Shown here: positions 1 to 12,582 of the stretch, in pieces
Layout: the number at the start of each line of letters is the position of its first letter
Numbering within the stretch: position 1 is the first letter of the stretch
NCBI GenBank assembly: GCA_024036415.1
Contig: JAMWET010003908.1
Location: forward strand, 62,001 to 126,000
DNA length: 64,000 nt
Direction of reading: 5' to 3'
Source of the DNA: Prochilodus magdalenae
Lineage: Eukaryota > Chordata > Actinopteri > Characiformes > Prochilodontidae
Translations under genes and position numbers: made by a program
Notes under the pieces: generated by a model
Told to the model about the DNA's origin: nothing
Seen by the model: only the letters and a program-made list of their open reading frames with translations
The model's database searches: none

Positions 1-372
1 GCACACACTCCCTCCTAAATGCCCTATTTCTATTTATATTGTATTATCCTACTCCATTCTGTACTGTTTACACATTTTGCACTGCTCAATTATTTATATT
101 GCTGCGTATTTGCACTGTCTGTATGGCTGACACCAGCCATCTTATCAATTTGCTCAGCAAATGGTTTACCACTAGCTCCATTTATACTTTACACTTTACA
201 CAGACACTAAAGACTCTATTTTTATACTTTCATACTTTATATTGTATCTCTGTCTCTATCTGTACAACTCTCTTGTGCTTCTGTTGTTACTTCTGTATAG
301 TTTGTATATCTGCTACTGGATGCCTTGAATTTCCCTCTGGGATCAATAAAGTATCTATCTATCTATCTAGCC
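1..372 (+). mobile_element. LINE 3' UTR/tail
   Basis: Pyrimidine-rich non-coding sequence with the TTGCACTG...GTCTGTATG phrases common in fish LINE 3' UTRs, ending in CCCTCTGGGATCAATAAAG followed by a short (TATC)n tail at 347-370. The same tail recurs at 40727-40841. Clade (L2/CR1/Rex or L1-like) is not certain. The element continues off the left edge. Confidence 0.6.
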
Positions 373-1025
373 ACGGTTTCACGGTTTGGGAAATGTGTTA
401 AACAGATACATACACTGGAAGACCAAACACTGCCTCGACAATCCACCAAACTTTAGATTTGTATCCGTAACTCATTCAGATGGCCGCTGAGTTTGGAGAA
501 GTTCAGCCTGTAATTTTGTAAGGTGACGAGGGATTAGGACACTGATACGGCCGGTCTGGACAGCAAAACAAAACCAGAGAAGCATGTGCAAAAGAGTGAA
601 ATCGAATTTGGACCACATGCAATCTTTTATCCCATCCGGATAGAGCTTGGTGGCATTGGTCTGATTCATCAGATGCATTTTTTTATCATTACTTCATTTA
701 AATAAGTCAGGAATGTATGGATAAAATATCCTTGTGTGAAAAAATATCGGTGCAGCTACTAATAATAAAACTGACGCCTTGTGCATCTTTTATTAGAATA
801 CATGGCAGCAGCAGACACTAAGCAATCTAAGATTCTACACACTGGTGTGTTTCAGGCTGGCCAGTGTTGGTCGTAACTCCTCTGAAGTGGCCATTAAATT
901 CAGAATGGATCATTGGCAAGATGCTTGGTTCAGTAAGCCAGACTATCTAGAAGTCTAAACCATTTAATTACAATCCTTGAAACGTTAGGGGTAGTATATC
1001 AAAAGCATCAACACTAAACATATAT
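373..1025. other. Unassigned intronic sequence
   Basis: No repeat family, coding match or notable motif recognised; short open frames only. Confidence 0.5.
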
Positions 1026-2233
1026 ACAGCACCAGTCAAAAAATTAGACACACCTGTCTAAATAGACAGGCTTACACTTACCAGTTCCAACTGATGAGAT
1101 GTCTGAAACAACACATATCCTGATATACCGCATGTACCTCCTCAAAAAGATCAGTTTCTCTAGTTTTACAGTTTATGGGTTTGTGTTTAATGAAGTTGAG
1201 CAGTGCTGTCTGTACACTACTGGAAACATTACATTACATGACTGGAACCAAATTCCAGATCAGATATTATTTTCAAATCTATTTACATTTATTTAGAAAA
1301 TGACTAATGGCGCCTGTTTTGAACCATGGTCGCTATGCATTTTACCCCAGCCACCGCTCGGCAGTCTTACTGTAGGCCACTAGAAGTCATCTTACGGTGG
1401 TTAAGTGACGTTTGGATAAGGTTGTGGTCATCAAGGTCTGTAGAGAGTGGTTTTGGCCCTCTGCCAGTCTGTGGCTGTGTTGTCCTGTATGTTTGCTGCT
1501 TGACCTTCTTATGAACCAGACTCTCACTGTATCTGCCAGTAAAGCTAGAACCCAACCTTCTGTTCCTCAATAAGAACCTGCTGTACATGTGGAGATGCTG
1601 ATTAAAGAAGAAACTGGAGTGCTCTCTTATTTATTTCCAGAGCCGTGCTCTTGGGACCGGTCACTAGGTTCCCTGAACCATCAAGACTCAACTGAAGTGC
1701 CCTTGAGCATGGCACCTAATCCCCAATTGTTCCCGAGTGCTGTTGATTGGATTGCCCCTCAACACCTCTTCCCATTTGGGCAAGTGTGCTCACTGCCCCC
1801 TATTGTGTATATGTGTTTATTAGTGTGTGTGTGTGTGTGTATGGGTGTTTCACCTGTTTCACAGATGGGTCACTGTAATATATTTTGCCATCTCTAATAT
1901 ATATTTTGTTGGGTAAAAACCTTATCTCTTTTTTTTGGCCCAGTTTAAAAATCTCCTTTCAGTTTAGTGAATATTCATGATGGACAGACCAATAGAATTG
2001 CTCCAAACCTGCTTAGAAACAAACCTTGTCATATCAGCCTCCACTGCAGGTTAAGAAATCTGTTTCATCCTCCAGTAAAGGTCTGTTTTGGAGGTTTTTA
2101 AGGTGGACTGTATAATTCCATGAGTGCTATTTTATAGTTAAATGTTTTCACTTTGATTCTAGAGTAAAGTATTAATCTCAAAATGAGGAGAACCTTCTAT
2201 AAGTAGGTGTGCCCAAACTTTTCACTGGTACCG
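1026..2233 (-). mobile_element. TcD: degraded Tc1-like element with terminal inverted repeats
   Basis: The left end (ACCAGTCAAAAAATTAGACA) and the right end (read in reverse, ACCAGTGAAAAGTTTGGGCA) are the diverged inverted repeats of a widespread fish Tc1-like family. Between them, 1588-1320 on the minus strand encodes a transposase N-terminal fragment with GRGPKPLSTDLDDHNLI and NHRKMTSSGL, typical of the second helix-turn-helix of Tc1 transposases, broken by stops. An unrelated repeat is nested at 1640-1895. The catalytic region is mostly lost. Confidence 0.65.
1640..1895 (+). repeat. Fish interspersed repeat (SINE-like, GT-rich centre)
   Basis: Contains the phrase CCTTGAGCATGGCACCTAAT followed by an attenuated CACTGCCCCCTA and a short (GT)n, then a GATGGGT motif. 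This order is typical of an abundant fish repeat. It appears nested in TcD. Confidence 0.5.
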
Positions 2234-2595
2234 CATGGAAAAAGAAAGTGCCAAGTTTCTTCGCTGTGCAGTCACTGGACATCTTGACTACAGTGAGCCA
2301 GAATGAGTCTGTTTCTCCTCTCCATGTTATTTAATTAGCCCTAGATCTAAACACCAATTGAAAATAGAATGCCAAAGTCGTCCAAAGAAGTGCACGCATG
2401 CATAATGAGGGGAATGAACTCTATTAGACTGGACCCGATGTACACACACATCAGCTGTGATTGGGATCGTGTGGCCTTATCTGACTTACAGCGATCTACA
2501 CAAACCGATCTCACACGGAGGTCAAAACAAATACAACGCAGCCGTTCAGCCGAGCTTTTCCTCCTGTAAATATTTTGCTGCTTAATCCGTTTCTA
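2234..2595. other. Unassigned intronic sequence
   Basis: Nothing recognised. Confidence 0.5.
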
Positions 2596-2940
2596 TGAGA
2601 TGCACTTAACTGTGCGGCGCACACGCCCTCCTTTCACAAGTAACCCAATCTCTCAACAACAGCTGAATAGAAATAATCCCTGTATACTGCAGCATATACC
2701 ATGCAGAGTAAGATGCGGGAAACACCATACAACCTATTTGGAACCACATCCATGACTTCCTGTGAGATGCTCTTAAATGTGCAGAGCATATGTCCTCCTT
2801 TCACCAGTAACAAGTAACACAGTTTCTTAACAACTGCTGAATAAAGTTAATCACTGAATATTGCAGCACATATTTACAGAGAGTGGGTTGTGGGAAACAC
2901 TATGCAACCTATTTGGAACCATGTCCATGACTTTCTGTGA
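2596..2940 (+). repeat. Two-copy tandem duplication, about 167-174 bp
   Basis: Copies 2596-2762 and 2763-2936 share, in order, GAGATGC-CTTAA-TGTGC, CCTCCTTTCAC, CAACTGCTGAATA (CAACAGCTGAATA), TGCAGCA, GGGAAACAC and CCTATTTGGAACCA. The copies differ at many sites, so the duplication is old. A third copy starts (TTTCTGTGAGGGAGCGTG) but does not continue. Confidence 0.8.
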
Positions 2941-4394
2941 GGGAGCGTGTATGGGCGTTGAATTCTTCAGACGTCTGGTTCCCATCACTGCCACTGCGAG
3001 CGATTCCAAGTTTCTCCAGGATGGAAGATTTTATATCAGACTTCTCTGAACGACTTTGTTTACATCTCAGTTATGAGGAAATTGCATAATGAAAAAAGAG
3101 CAAATGAGGCACGTATTATGTTGACACTACACAGGATACTTCTTTCTGATTTTATTGTTCCTTTCAGGTTGTTTTGATGTGAAGCAATGATGGAGTAACA
3201 CTTCTTCTTCTTTCCACAAAGCACTGACTTTGAATCAAAATAATTTAAATCATGATAAATGTCTACTTCTACCTGCCATGATGAGAATCCATACTTTCCA
3301 CCCAATTTCTTGGCTTGGGAAGTGATGACTGTAAAGTCACACCATGCTTTGGCTATGACTGGATATTACTGGTCTTGAGGAGTGACCAATCAGAACACTC
3401 CCTGCAAACTGTGAGAGATTATCAGGATGCAAAGTAATCGTGTTAATAGTATCGTGGGCTACAGTGAATGACTGCTATGCAGCAAAGAAATACCCTTGTA
3501 CAGTCAACCGGTTGAGCTAAGGCGAGTCACGACCCTCCTGTGCTAATATAAATCCTGCTGTATTTGGACAACTTGCTCAGATAACTCACTTAGATAACGT
3601 ACAGCAAACCAACACAAAGCATCTGTCAGAAAAACGTCTGATGTTGAAGCGGCTCGGAAATCCACGGGGGGTGAAAGCGGTTCACCCGGGACATCCGCTA
3701 GCCAGAACACTCCGCAACGGTCTCCAAAACACAGAGCATGCTGGGAATAACTCTACAGGAAGACATAAATTACAGATCCAAAAGCTACCTTCGCTTTTTT
3801 CCATGTCGTCTACGGACGGACTATCCGTCGTACCGGGAAAAATATCTCAAACTAAAAATATAAAAGAAGCAAGGATGACAAAATCACATCCGTGACATTT
3901 CCTATATCATCTTCATAGGAAACTGCTGCTCTGTTTGCTCTTTCCTTTCCCATCGCTGTATATCACTTCTCCCTCACAGTTTTCTTTGATCCATTTTCTC
4001 CAAAGAGGTCTCCCAACACCACCCCCCACCCCACCTCGATTAGGTGTCTTGGGATTTCTAAAGTAAACCCAGCCACACAAGATTTTCTTTGGCAATTATA
4101 TTATAATTAGGTTCGATTGTTTTCGGACAGAGAGCCGGGTAATTTGTCTTGAAAAGTGATATTACGCTGAAGGTCCACCGTCGATCCGTTATAGACACTG
4201 ATTGTGCAGAGCACACTTAACATAGCCGCACACTTAACATAACTGTTCCAGCCGGAAATGTCACATTCCTGACTGCTGTCGTCCAAACGTAGTCCAGAGG
4301 ACTGAAACAATTCGCATAATCCATCACAGCGTGATGAGTCGCATGTAATTGTAAGATAAATATGGATGATATGAAGGAAACACTCGCTCTGCAT
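2941..4394. other. Unassigned intronic sequence
   Basis: Moderately CpG-containing near 3640-3840, a C-rich run at 4019-4036, and a short direct repeat CACACTTAACATA near 4209-4240. A 95-codon minus-strand open frame (4394-4107) has several Cys and N-glycosylation-like sites but no family resemblance; not called a gene. Confidence 0.5.
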
Positions 4395-5890
4395 TGTAGA
4401 CTGTGTAATGCGTATACTGTACAGTGTCTGTATGTATTGTGTATATATGGTGCTGGTGTGTATAGTGTGTAGACTGTGTAGAGTGTATACTGTACAGTGT
4501 CTGTATGTATATATGTGGTGCCGGTGTGTATAGTGTGTAGACTGTGTAATGCGTATACTGCACAGTGTCTGTATGTATTGTGTATATATGGTGCCGGTGT
4601 GTATAGTGTGTAGACTGTGTAGAGTGTATACTGTACAGTGTCTGTATGTATATATGTGGTGCCGGTGTGTAGAGTGTGTAGACTGTGTAGAGTGTATACT
4701 GTACAGTGTCTGTATGTATTGTGTATATATGGTGCCGGTGTGTATAGTGTGTAGACTGTGTAGCGTGTATACTGTACAGTGTCTGTATGTATATATGTGG
4801 TGCCGGTGTGTAGAGTGTGTAGACTGTGTAGAGTGTATATAGTACAGTGTCTGTATGTATTGTGTATATATGGTGCCGGTGTGTATAGTGTGTAGACTGT
4901 GTAGAGTGTATCCCGTACGGTGTCTGTATGTATTGGGTATATATGCGGAGTCGTTGTGTTTAGTGTGTAGACTGTGTAGAGTGTATACTGTACGGTGTCT
5001 GTATGTATTGTGTATATGTGCAGTCGTTGTGTATAGTGTGTAGACTGTGTAGAGTGTATACTGTACAGTGTCTGTATGTATTGTGTATATATGTGGAGTC
5101 GTTGTGTTTAGTGTGTAGACTGTGTAGAGTGTATACTGTACGGTGTCTGTATGTATTGTGTATATATGTGGAGTCGTTGTGTTTAGTGTGTAGACTGTCT
5201 AGAGTGTATACTGTACAGTGTCTGTATGTATTGTGTATATGAGGTGCAGTTGTGTATAGTGTGTAGACTGTGTAGAGTGTATACTGTACAGTGTGTGTAT
5301 GTATTGTGTATATGCGGAGTTGTTGTGTATAGTGTGTAGACTGTGTAGAGTGTATACTGTACAGTGTGTGTATGTATTGTGTATATGCGGAGTTGTTGTG
5401 TATAGTGTGTAGACTGTAGAGCGTATACTGTACAGTGTGTGTATGTATTGTGTTTATGTGGAGTCGTTGTGTATAGTGTGTAGACTGTGTAGAGCGTATA
5501 CTGTACGGTGTCTGTATGTATTGTGTATATGCGGAGTTGTTGTGTATAGTGTGTAGACTGTAGAGCGTATACTGTACAGTGTCTGTATGTATTGTGTATA
5601 TGCGGAGTTGTTGTGTATAGCGTGTAGACTGTGTAGAGCGTATACTGTACAGTGTCTGTGTAGAGTGTATACTGTACGGTGTCTGTATGTATTGTGTATA
5701 TGCGGAGTTGTTGTGTATAGTGTGTAGACTGTGTAGAGCGTATACTGTACAGTGTCTGTGTAGAGTGTATATTGTACAGTGTCTGTATGTATTGTGTATA
5801 TATGGTGCCGGTGTGTATAGTGTGTAGACTGTGTAGAGTGTATATTGTACAGTGTCTGTATGTATTGTGTATATGTGGACTCGTTGCGTA
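4395..5890 (+). repeat. Minisatellite derived from a LINE 3' end (68-74 bp units)
   Basis: About 20 units built around GTGTAGACTGTGTAGAGTG, TATACTGTACAGTGTCTGTA and a variable TATATGTGGAGTCGTT or TATATGGTGCCGGT segment. In the left part 74- and 68-bp units alternate, giving a roughly 142 bp higher-order period; in the right part the units are more uniform, with a few truncated ones near 5650 and 5760. The last unit runs without a break into the LINE tail at 5780-6020, and the unit matches the upstream part of that same LINE 3' UTR. Confidence 0.9.
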
Positions 5891-6020
5891 TATTGTGAAC
5901 TACCAGTTAACTATGTGTATATTGGTACAGTAGTAGAGAAACACAAACTGCCTAAACCAAATTTCTTATGTGTGTCAACATACCTGGCCAATAAACCTGA
6001 TTCTGATACTGATTGGGAAG
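5780..6020 (+). mobile_element. LINE 3' UTR and tail (AATAAACCTGATTCTGAT type)
   Basis: Ends in ACATACCTGGCCAATAAACC followed by TGATTCTGATAC. Aligns throughout with the reverse complement of 25550-25765, a second copy of the same LINE family. The amplified minisatellite begins at its left side. Confidence 0.75.
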
Positions 6021-6257
6021 CAACTGGCAATAGATAAATCATATCAGTGAATCAATAATGTGGCAAAGCACACAGTTAAAAACCACTCTGATTGGTTAGA
6101 GGGCTATGTCAGCATGTCTTCTTGTTCATATATATGCTTGTTCAAAATACAAAATAGTGGTATTGAAGATTTCTCATTTCTGGAGACCCTCTAGAGGGCC
6201 TCCTACTTGCCCACCCAACCCAGTTTAATAAAGGCCAAGAAAAACAATAAAACAATA

Positions 6258-6449
6258 AATGTTGGTAACACCTGACTAAGTGTTATGAAGTAATACATTA
6301 TTAAATATAACGCAAAAGTGGTTTAGTAATGTTAAGCAAACATGCAACAACTACATTACTTAATATTAGTTAACCATTGTCAATGCATTATTTCATATCA
6401 GTTAACACCCAATATATCCGTCAACACTCAATGTACAGTGTTACCTACA
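6258..6449 (+). mobile_element. Short non-autonomous DNA element (GGTAACAC termini)
   Basis: Flanked by GGTAACAC and its inverse GTGTTACC, with an AT-rich interior repeating TTAGTTAA and ATTAAT-like motifs. The GGTAACAC terminus is common among fish MITEs. Superfamily not determined. Confidence 0.55.
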
Positions 6450-7744
6450 CGTGAACCCATTGCATCAGGGTTAAAGAGACAGTTGTTAGCTGAAACACAT
6501 AAATCCCCTCAGTAATGATCCAATCAACGAAGCTCAAATATGTGATTATTTAAATGGCAGCTATAGTTTCAGCCAGGCAGTGTATTGTTTCCTAGGTATC
6601 AAAATGAAAAGAAATCCAACAATGACACTGAGAACTCACACGATTCAGGAAGAACACCAGATCACAAGGCAGATATAGACACTTTGTGTTTGGCCTAGGA
6701 GTAAAGGGTTAATATGCTCTAGAGCAGTTTGATTCAGGTGTTGACTGCAATGCATTAACAGCGTATTTCATATGGAACATGATGTGTAAAAACAATGTCA
6801 GTGCAAAACTATGTTTAATAAATCAAGGGAGAGAGATGAATGGAGGGAAGGAAAGCCGAGAAGTCCAGCAGTGTCCCATCACTCTCCATTAAACTAATAC
6901 TGGAGGACTCTCACTCTCTCACACACACACATGTGAACACACCTTCCCGTGTATGGAGACACAAGCACAAGCAAATCAAAATGTTATTCCAACTGGAAGA
7001 CGGCTCGCGTACGTGCTTCTGTGATCAGACCGGTGATTATTATTTTTATATGGGAATAAAAACCTCACGCGATTATTTTATAGCCAAACCAAGTCCAAAC
7101 ATGGAGGGCTCTGGAGCGACCTCATGACATCACCCACCAAAACAAAAAAAAGTGCCATGGTGGATGGGAACGAATTCAGCTAGTAATTTAGCTGTATAGA
7201 TCATTTTCAGCCAGCCCACTTATAATAAATTAAGCCACTTGGGTACAGGATGCAAGGGACTTGGAGACTTCATTTTCACTGTCAGCTATTTTTCATAACA
7301 GGGAATTTTCTCCATGGCGAAAAAAAGCCCAATGAAGCGAGCCGGAGTTTTAAATGGGAAATGGGACATCTACCTTTAGCTGTGTGACCGGCTCAACCCG
7401 ACACCTCTTCATGCTGACAGTCCAATAAATTCCCACCGATCCCTGAAGAGACCTGACCCCATCCAACACAAACACACGCCTGAATTTGCACGAGGAAAAA
7501 ACCACATAGGCCTGTATTGGCTCAAAGGTTCTACTTCATGTAGAGGAGCATAACCTCGTCAATTCACTTCCCATGTGCTTCATTTTAAACCCCGCTAGGT
7601 CCTCCATGGTGCAGCACCTCTTCTTAATCTGTTGGATTGGTGCTCATTCATAGCTTGGTAAAGCAAGTGGAGAACTTCTGTTAAAAAGTGCAGATTCCAA
7701 ATTTTCGGTCCATATTTTTGATTTTGTGTTTCTAAGTAGTAGAG
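6450..7744. other. Apparently single-copy intronic sequence
   Basis: Short CT/CA run at 6900-6935. The block 7240-7440 is non-repetitive with A/T runs mixed with motifs such as CTGTCAGC, and looks like a possible conserved non-coding element; this is only a suspicion. Confidence 0.4.
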
Positions 7745-7930
7745 GTTATTGAAATGAGTCACCTGTAACTGAAACACAACCAATAGTGTGCAATACCTCC
7801 ATGAGCACCAATAACAGCTGTGCTTGGATTTGGCATGGACTGGACAAGTTTCTGGATGTGGATCACATCAATGTTCAGTCACTCATCAAAGAATTGTGCA
7901 GTTGGGAAAGAGTTGGTGGATGCCACTTAC
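7745..7930 (-). mobile_element. TcE fragment: C-terminal end of Tc1-like element
   Basis: Matches the left ends of the copies at 32411 and 55735: GTAACTGAAACACA, then CTCCATGAGCACCAATAACA and TTGGATTTGGCATG. On the minus strand this family encodes the Tc1 C-terminus (AQLCNSLMQEG...MPNPIT), here frameshifted and stopped. Confidence 0.65.
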
Positions 7931-8122
7931 TTTTTAACAATGCTCTAAACAATGCTCTGTTGCTGTGTAACATTTTTAGCCAGCACTCTTTTACAGAACA
8001 CAGCAACCAAGCTGAGGTAGCAGGCAGGCCATTAATAGCCACATACCTCATGTATGCGGTGAACACACAGACCCATGGTCTGGCACAATAAAGCCCAACC
8101 ATTAAACATATACAGCTTTAGG

Positions 8123-8397
8123 CTAACATGACCAAAATGGCTCTGGCCCACATCTGGCCCACATTCCCCAATTTCATCTGGGCCACCTGTTGCACAGCTT
8201 GACAGCATTTGGGCAAATTGCTCCCGGTTGCAAGATGTGGGCCACGTATGCACCAGATTAGGGCCACGTGTCAGTGGACCAGATCTGTTTTGGGACAGGT
8301 GGGCCAATTGCATGTTTTAAGCATGTGGGCCACGTTTGGCTCATGGCAGATTCCCAATGCCGAAAAATGGACAAGCAGTGCCATACTGTACCTTTGG
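8123..8397 (+). repeat. Copy of the GGGCCA-rich dispersed repeat
   Basis: Repeated TCTGGCCCACAT, GTGGGCCACGT and CCAGATCTGTTTTGGGACA phrases. It matches the beginning and end of the tandem array at 28995-29860, including ATGCACCAGATTAGGG. Confidence 0.7.
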
Positions 8398-8902
8398 CCT
8401 CATCACTAAAGATGACCCGCTGCCAGTCTGAGCCACTCCATGGCGGCATGACACCTGGCATGACACCTTTGAGTCGTCGATGTGGTATTAAGGGCAGTCG
8501 ACGTAACGGTCTGTGCAGCTGTCTGCCAGTGGTGCTGGCACCAACAGGATGGCTCATGGAGGGCATCACTGCTCGCTGAATGTCCACAATCGTGGCTGTT
8601 GGGTCAGTAAGGTACAGCGATAAGACCTGTCCTTGATTAATTCACATGGTCGTAGGATGGCCTAACCCTTTCACAACCCCAAAAGGAAGGCATCATAACA
8701 GTGGACACTTTAAATAGAGGACTTATAGGGTGTCCATCCAGGTATTCTGTAGGACGGAGGACTGGTAGTTGAAAAAGCCGGACATTTAACCACCATACAT
8801 GGTGGCCGAGTATCAAACTTGAATCCATTACATCTCTCACTATGTCAAACCTTCCGGTCGGTTGATTCCTTCTGGGTGCAACTATGTTTTTAACGATGAG
8901 TA
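8398..8902 (-). mobile_element. TcB copy 1 (deleted Tc1-like element)
   Basis: Minus-strand reading gives MPSMSHPVGASTTGRQLH and SDWQRVIFSDEA, the start of the Tc1 catalytic region. The right end retains the inverted-repeat sequence (TTCTGGGTGCAAC...GATGAG). A stretch of about 200 bp at 8640-8845 is foreign to the other copies. The left half is missing. Confidence 0.75.
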
Positions 8903-10447
8903 TATTTGATATTCATTGCAACATTTATATATCACATACCTAATGTATCATTATACTTTTCAGTCCTGGGTTTTAATAGCAAGGCTCGGCTACTTTATGA
9001 TTGAGCGTCACTTTCAGAAGGCTGACATAAGCAGAACTAAACTGAACTGGATGTAAACTGAATGTATAGCGCAGCAGCAAACAGCTCTAGGCCTCAAAGC
9101 ATTAACATACGTTACTGGAGTTTCTCCAAATGTCTAAAGAAATTTAACCTTGATCATTGATTGGCGCTGCCTGACCATATCAACACTTGTTCTGGACACA
9201 TCATCACTTTGCACGCACCCCCCTTGCCCCAACCAGATTTACACCCTTCTGCTGCCTCATTGGAAACAGACCCCCAAAAACTGCTTGCATAATCAAATCT
9301 ATATCTGAGTTACGCTTCAGCCCCTGCACGGCTGACAGCAGAGCGGGAATATTTATGTCAATGTGGTGTGGGGTCTTGTTTTTCCACTCAATGGAGATCC
9401 AACCTGAGACGCATATGGCCTGTCCGGCGTTGTTACGGCACACGTGTAGTCCCATTTGTTTTTTGTTGTTTTTTCCCTTTCTCGCTCTGTCGACTGCAGG
9501 AAGGCTCCCCAGCTAGCATGTGGTTGTGGTTAGCCATGGCCGGTTCTTTCATAAACCCAATCTCACTGTGTCTCACTCTCTCTCCCTGTTTATCTGCGGC
9601 ATCTAAATACCGTGCGCTATCTCCTTCAAGCCCTCAAACACGCACATTAATTTAGACAAACTCAGAAAAGATGTGCGGCGCGTCTCGCCCAGAGAGAAAA
9701 CAAGGGCCAAGGAGAACTTGGGGTCCTCTGCCACTTCGTCTGGTTCCAATATCCAATAACGTGCAGAGGAAGCATGGGTATCTTTTTCTTTATATCCTGG
9801 CACTCAACTCAGACTGCGCAAAGCGTTCCACCGTGACAACCCCGGAAATTACAGCGAACATGTCTGTCCATACGTTGTTATGCAGAACACACATTTAAGA
9901 CGTCCTCTTCTGGCCATAACTCAAACCATACACCCTCCTCCTCCCCTCCTCCGCCGGCCCCAGGCCAAATCCACAGCGAAGTTGCTACAAGCAACCCCTG
10001 ACATGGCAGGAAACAGGTTCAGTGATGTGTAACATATTTTCTGGAAGGCGGCACATGCACAAAGTGACTCTTCTGGCCACTTACAAATCATTACGCTTTT
10101 ATCGATTAGCCACAGTGCGGACACTACTGCGAGTGTGGATTAGAACCCTTCATAACATGTTGCAGCCAATTCATTCAGAGTCTTAGACTTTGTCTATTAA
10201 AATCTGACTCCAGAGTATTTGGCATCAGGCATGTGCATGTTGGTTGTAGTAGAATGGATCAGTGTGCTGCTGGAGCTTTCTGTGTGCTACCATATTTCCT
10301 ATCACTGTATAAGGGGAGCTCCATCCAGGAGGAAAACAGTACACTGAAGTACTTACTTTGAGTATACCTAATATGCTTGCTTGAACTCATGATTAATGTA
10401 CTGAAAGAGTTCTTTTTTTTTAGCATGTACTTAGCATGCTAAATATA
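8903..10447. other. Apparently single-copy intronic sequence
   Basis: No repeats recognised. The 9200-9960 part is less AT-rich than its surroundings and contains several open frames on both strands without family resemblance. It may hold conserved non-coding sequence. Confidence 0.4.
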
Positions 10448-10794
10448 CAGGGGTTGGACAATGAAACTGAAACACCTGGTTTTAGACCACAATCATTTAT
10501 TAGTATGGTGTAGGGAGAGTTGAGGTGCACATTTAATTCTGCCGTGATTTGGGCAGCCGTGGTTTTATGTTTTTTGGATACAATCCGGGTTAGAACATCC
10601 CTTTCAGACAGCTTCCTCTTGCGTCCACAGTTAATCCTGTCGGATGTGGTTCGTCCTTCTTGGTGGTATGCTGACATTACCCTGGATACCGTGGCTCTTG
10701 ATACATCACAAAGACTTGCTGTCTTGGTCACAGATGCGCCAGCAAGACGTGCACCAACAATGTTTCCTCTTTTGAACTCTGGTATGTCACCCAT
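10420..10794 (-). pseudogene. TcA transposase remnant: intact DNA-binding-domain-only ORF (124 codons)
   Basis: The frame opens with MGDIPEFKRGNIVGARLAG and continues through a helix-turn-helix ([20 protein letters not shown]), a GRKRKLSERD linker of the kind between the two paired-like subdomains, and a second helix-turn-helix (TRIVSKKHKTTAAQITAEL) before entering inverted-repeat sequence (the [13 protein letters not shown] tail). No DDE catalytic residues remain. Full Tc1 transposases are about 340 residues. The frame is uninterrupted, so a small DNA-binding protein could be made if transcribed; there is no evidence for expression. Confidence 0.7.
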
Positions 10795-10979
10795 AATGTT
10801 GTGTGCATTGCAGTATTTTGAGCAGAACTGTGCTCTTACCTGCTAACTGAACCTTCACACTCTGCTCTTACTGGTGCAATGTGCAGTTAATGAAGATTGG
10901 CCACCAGGCTTGTCCAATTTAGCCATGAGACCTCCCACACTAAAATGACACGTGTTTCAGTTTTATTGTCCAACCCCTG
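10448..10979 (-). mobile_element. TcA copy 1: Tc1-like deletion derivative, 532 bp
   Basis: Perfectly bounded element: CAGGGGTTGGACAATGAAAC at the left, the inverse CAACCCCTG at the right, with TA target duplications at 10446-10447 and 10980-10981. It keeps the transposase DNA-binding region on the minus strand but has lost the whole catalytic part; the reading frame runs straight into the left inverted repeat. Other copies at 21120-21604 and 34276-34808 carry a different deletion. Confidence 0.92.
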
Positions 10980-11440
10980 TATATATATAGTGCTATTAAA
11001 TATATACGTTTTAAATATATTAATTGTACTTAACTGTACTTTTCTGAGACACCACTAAGATTCACTTAAATAAGTACATGTAAGTTTAAAGGTACATTTC
11101 TGGTACATTAAAATATATTTAAGGTTTACCTGAGATGTACACTTATATTAAGTATGCTGAAGCACTACTGAAGTAAAATGTACATGTATTAATTAATTAA
11201 TTTATTTATTTGCATGTTTAGCACACAAAGCAATCATGTGCTTACAATGTACTTGCTGATATTCAATTTACATTTGAAATTTTAAAATGCATTAAAATAT
11301 ACTTAATTTACTTACATTATGTGTACTGTAGTACTACTGAGGTGAATGTACTTATTGCATTTAGCACACAAAGCAATAACGTGCTTGGAATGTACGTGCT
11401 GATATTAAAGTAGAATTCTAGATTTAAATACATTTGATTT
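10980..11440 (+). repeat. AT-rich repeat with a 142 bp direct duplication
   Basis: TTTAGCACACAAAGCAAT...GTGCTT...AATGTAC...TGCTGATATT occurs at about 11218 and again at about 11360. The surroundings are rich in AAGTACACT/AAGTATAC-like words typical of a fish DNA-element family, but no boundaries were found. Confidence 0.6.
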
Positions 11441-11914
11441 TTACCTGGGCATGCTGACTTTGTTGAGATTTCTGAGCACATGTTGAGACAGAAATGCTGG
11501 TGTTTTAATCTGAGTAAAGGCCACATTGTACACCTAGCCAATAAATGTCTTATTCACCGCATGCAGCATGATATTTCGGGGGGATGTCACATTAAAATGA
11601 ACAAACAGGTCGAACGTCTTCAAGTGACAAAGATATTCTTTGCTCCTCTCAAAACTGTGACCTTCCACTACTTTTTGGAAACGTCCTAACTGTGGATAAA
11701 CCATCTGATGGGCTGCTGCTTTCAAAATTAGACCCACAAAACCTTGCATATATGAGAGCAATGTGCTTATGCTTTCAGGACTGACTGCAGTCATCATACA
11801 GAGCTCAGAAGACACCCCCCCACCACCACCACCACCACCAGGAATGAGGGAATGAATGGCTGAGGAAACAGATCTGCCACAAATGTTGACAAACAAGGTA
11901 CTAAATACAAGGTA
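11441..11914. other. Unassigned sequence with a short (ACC)n run
   Basis: (C)n then (ACC)n at 11813-11839; the direct repeat ACAAGGTACTA occurs twice just before the GATA array. Otherwise nothing recognised. Confidence 0.6.

Positions 11915-12582
<668 letters not shown>

Noticed and set aside
4107..4394. 95-codon minus-strand frame with cysteines and N-glycosylation-like sites
   Set aside because: Looks secreted at first sight, but no known family fits and its start lies in the edge of the minisatellite.
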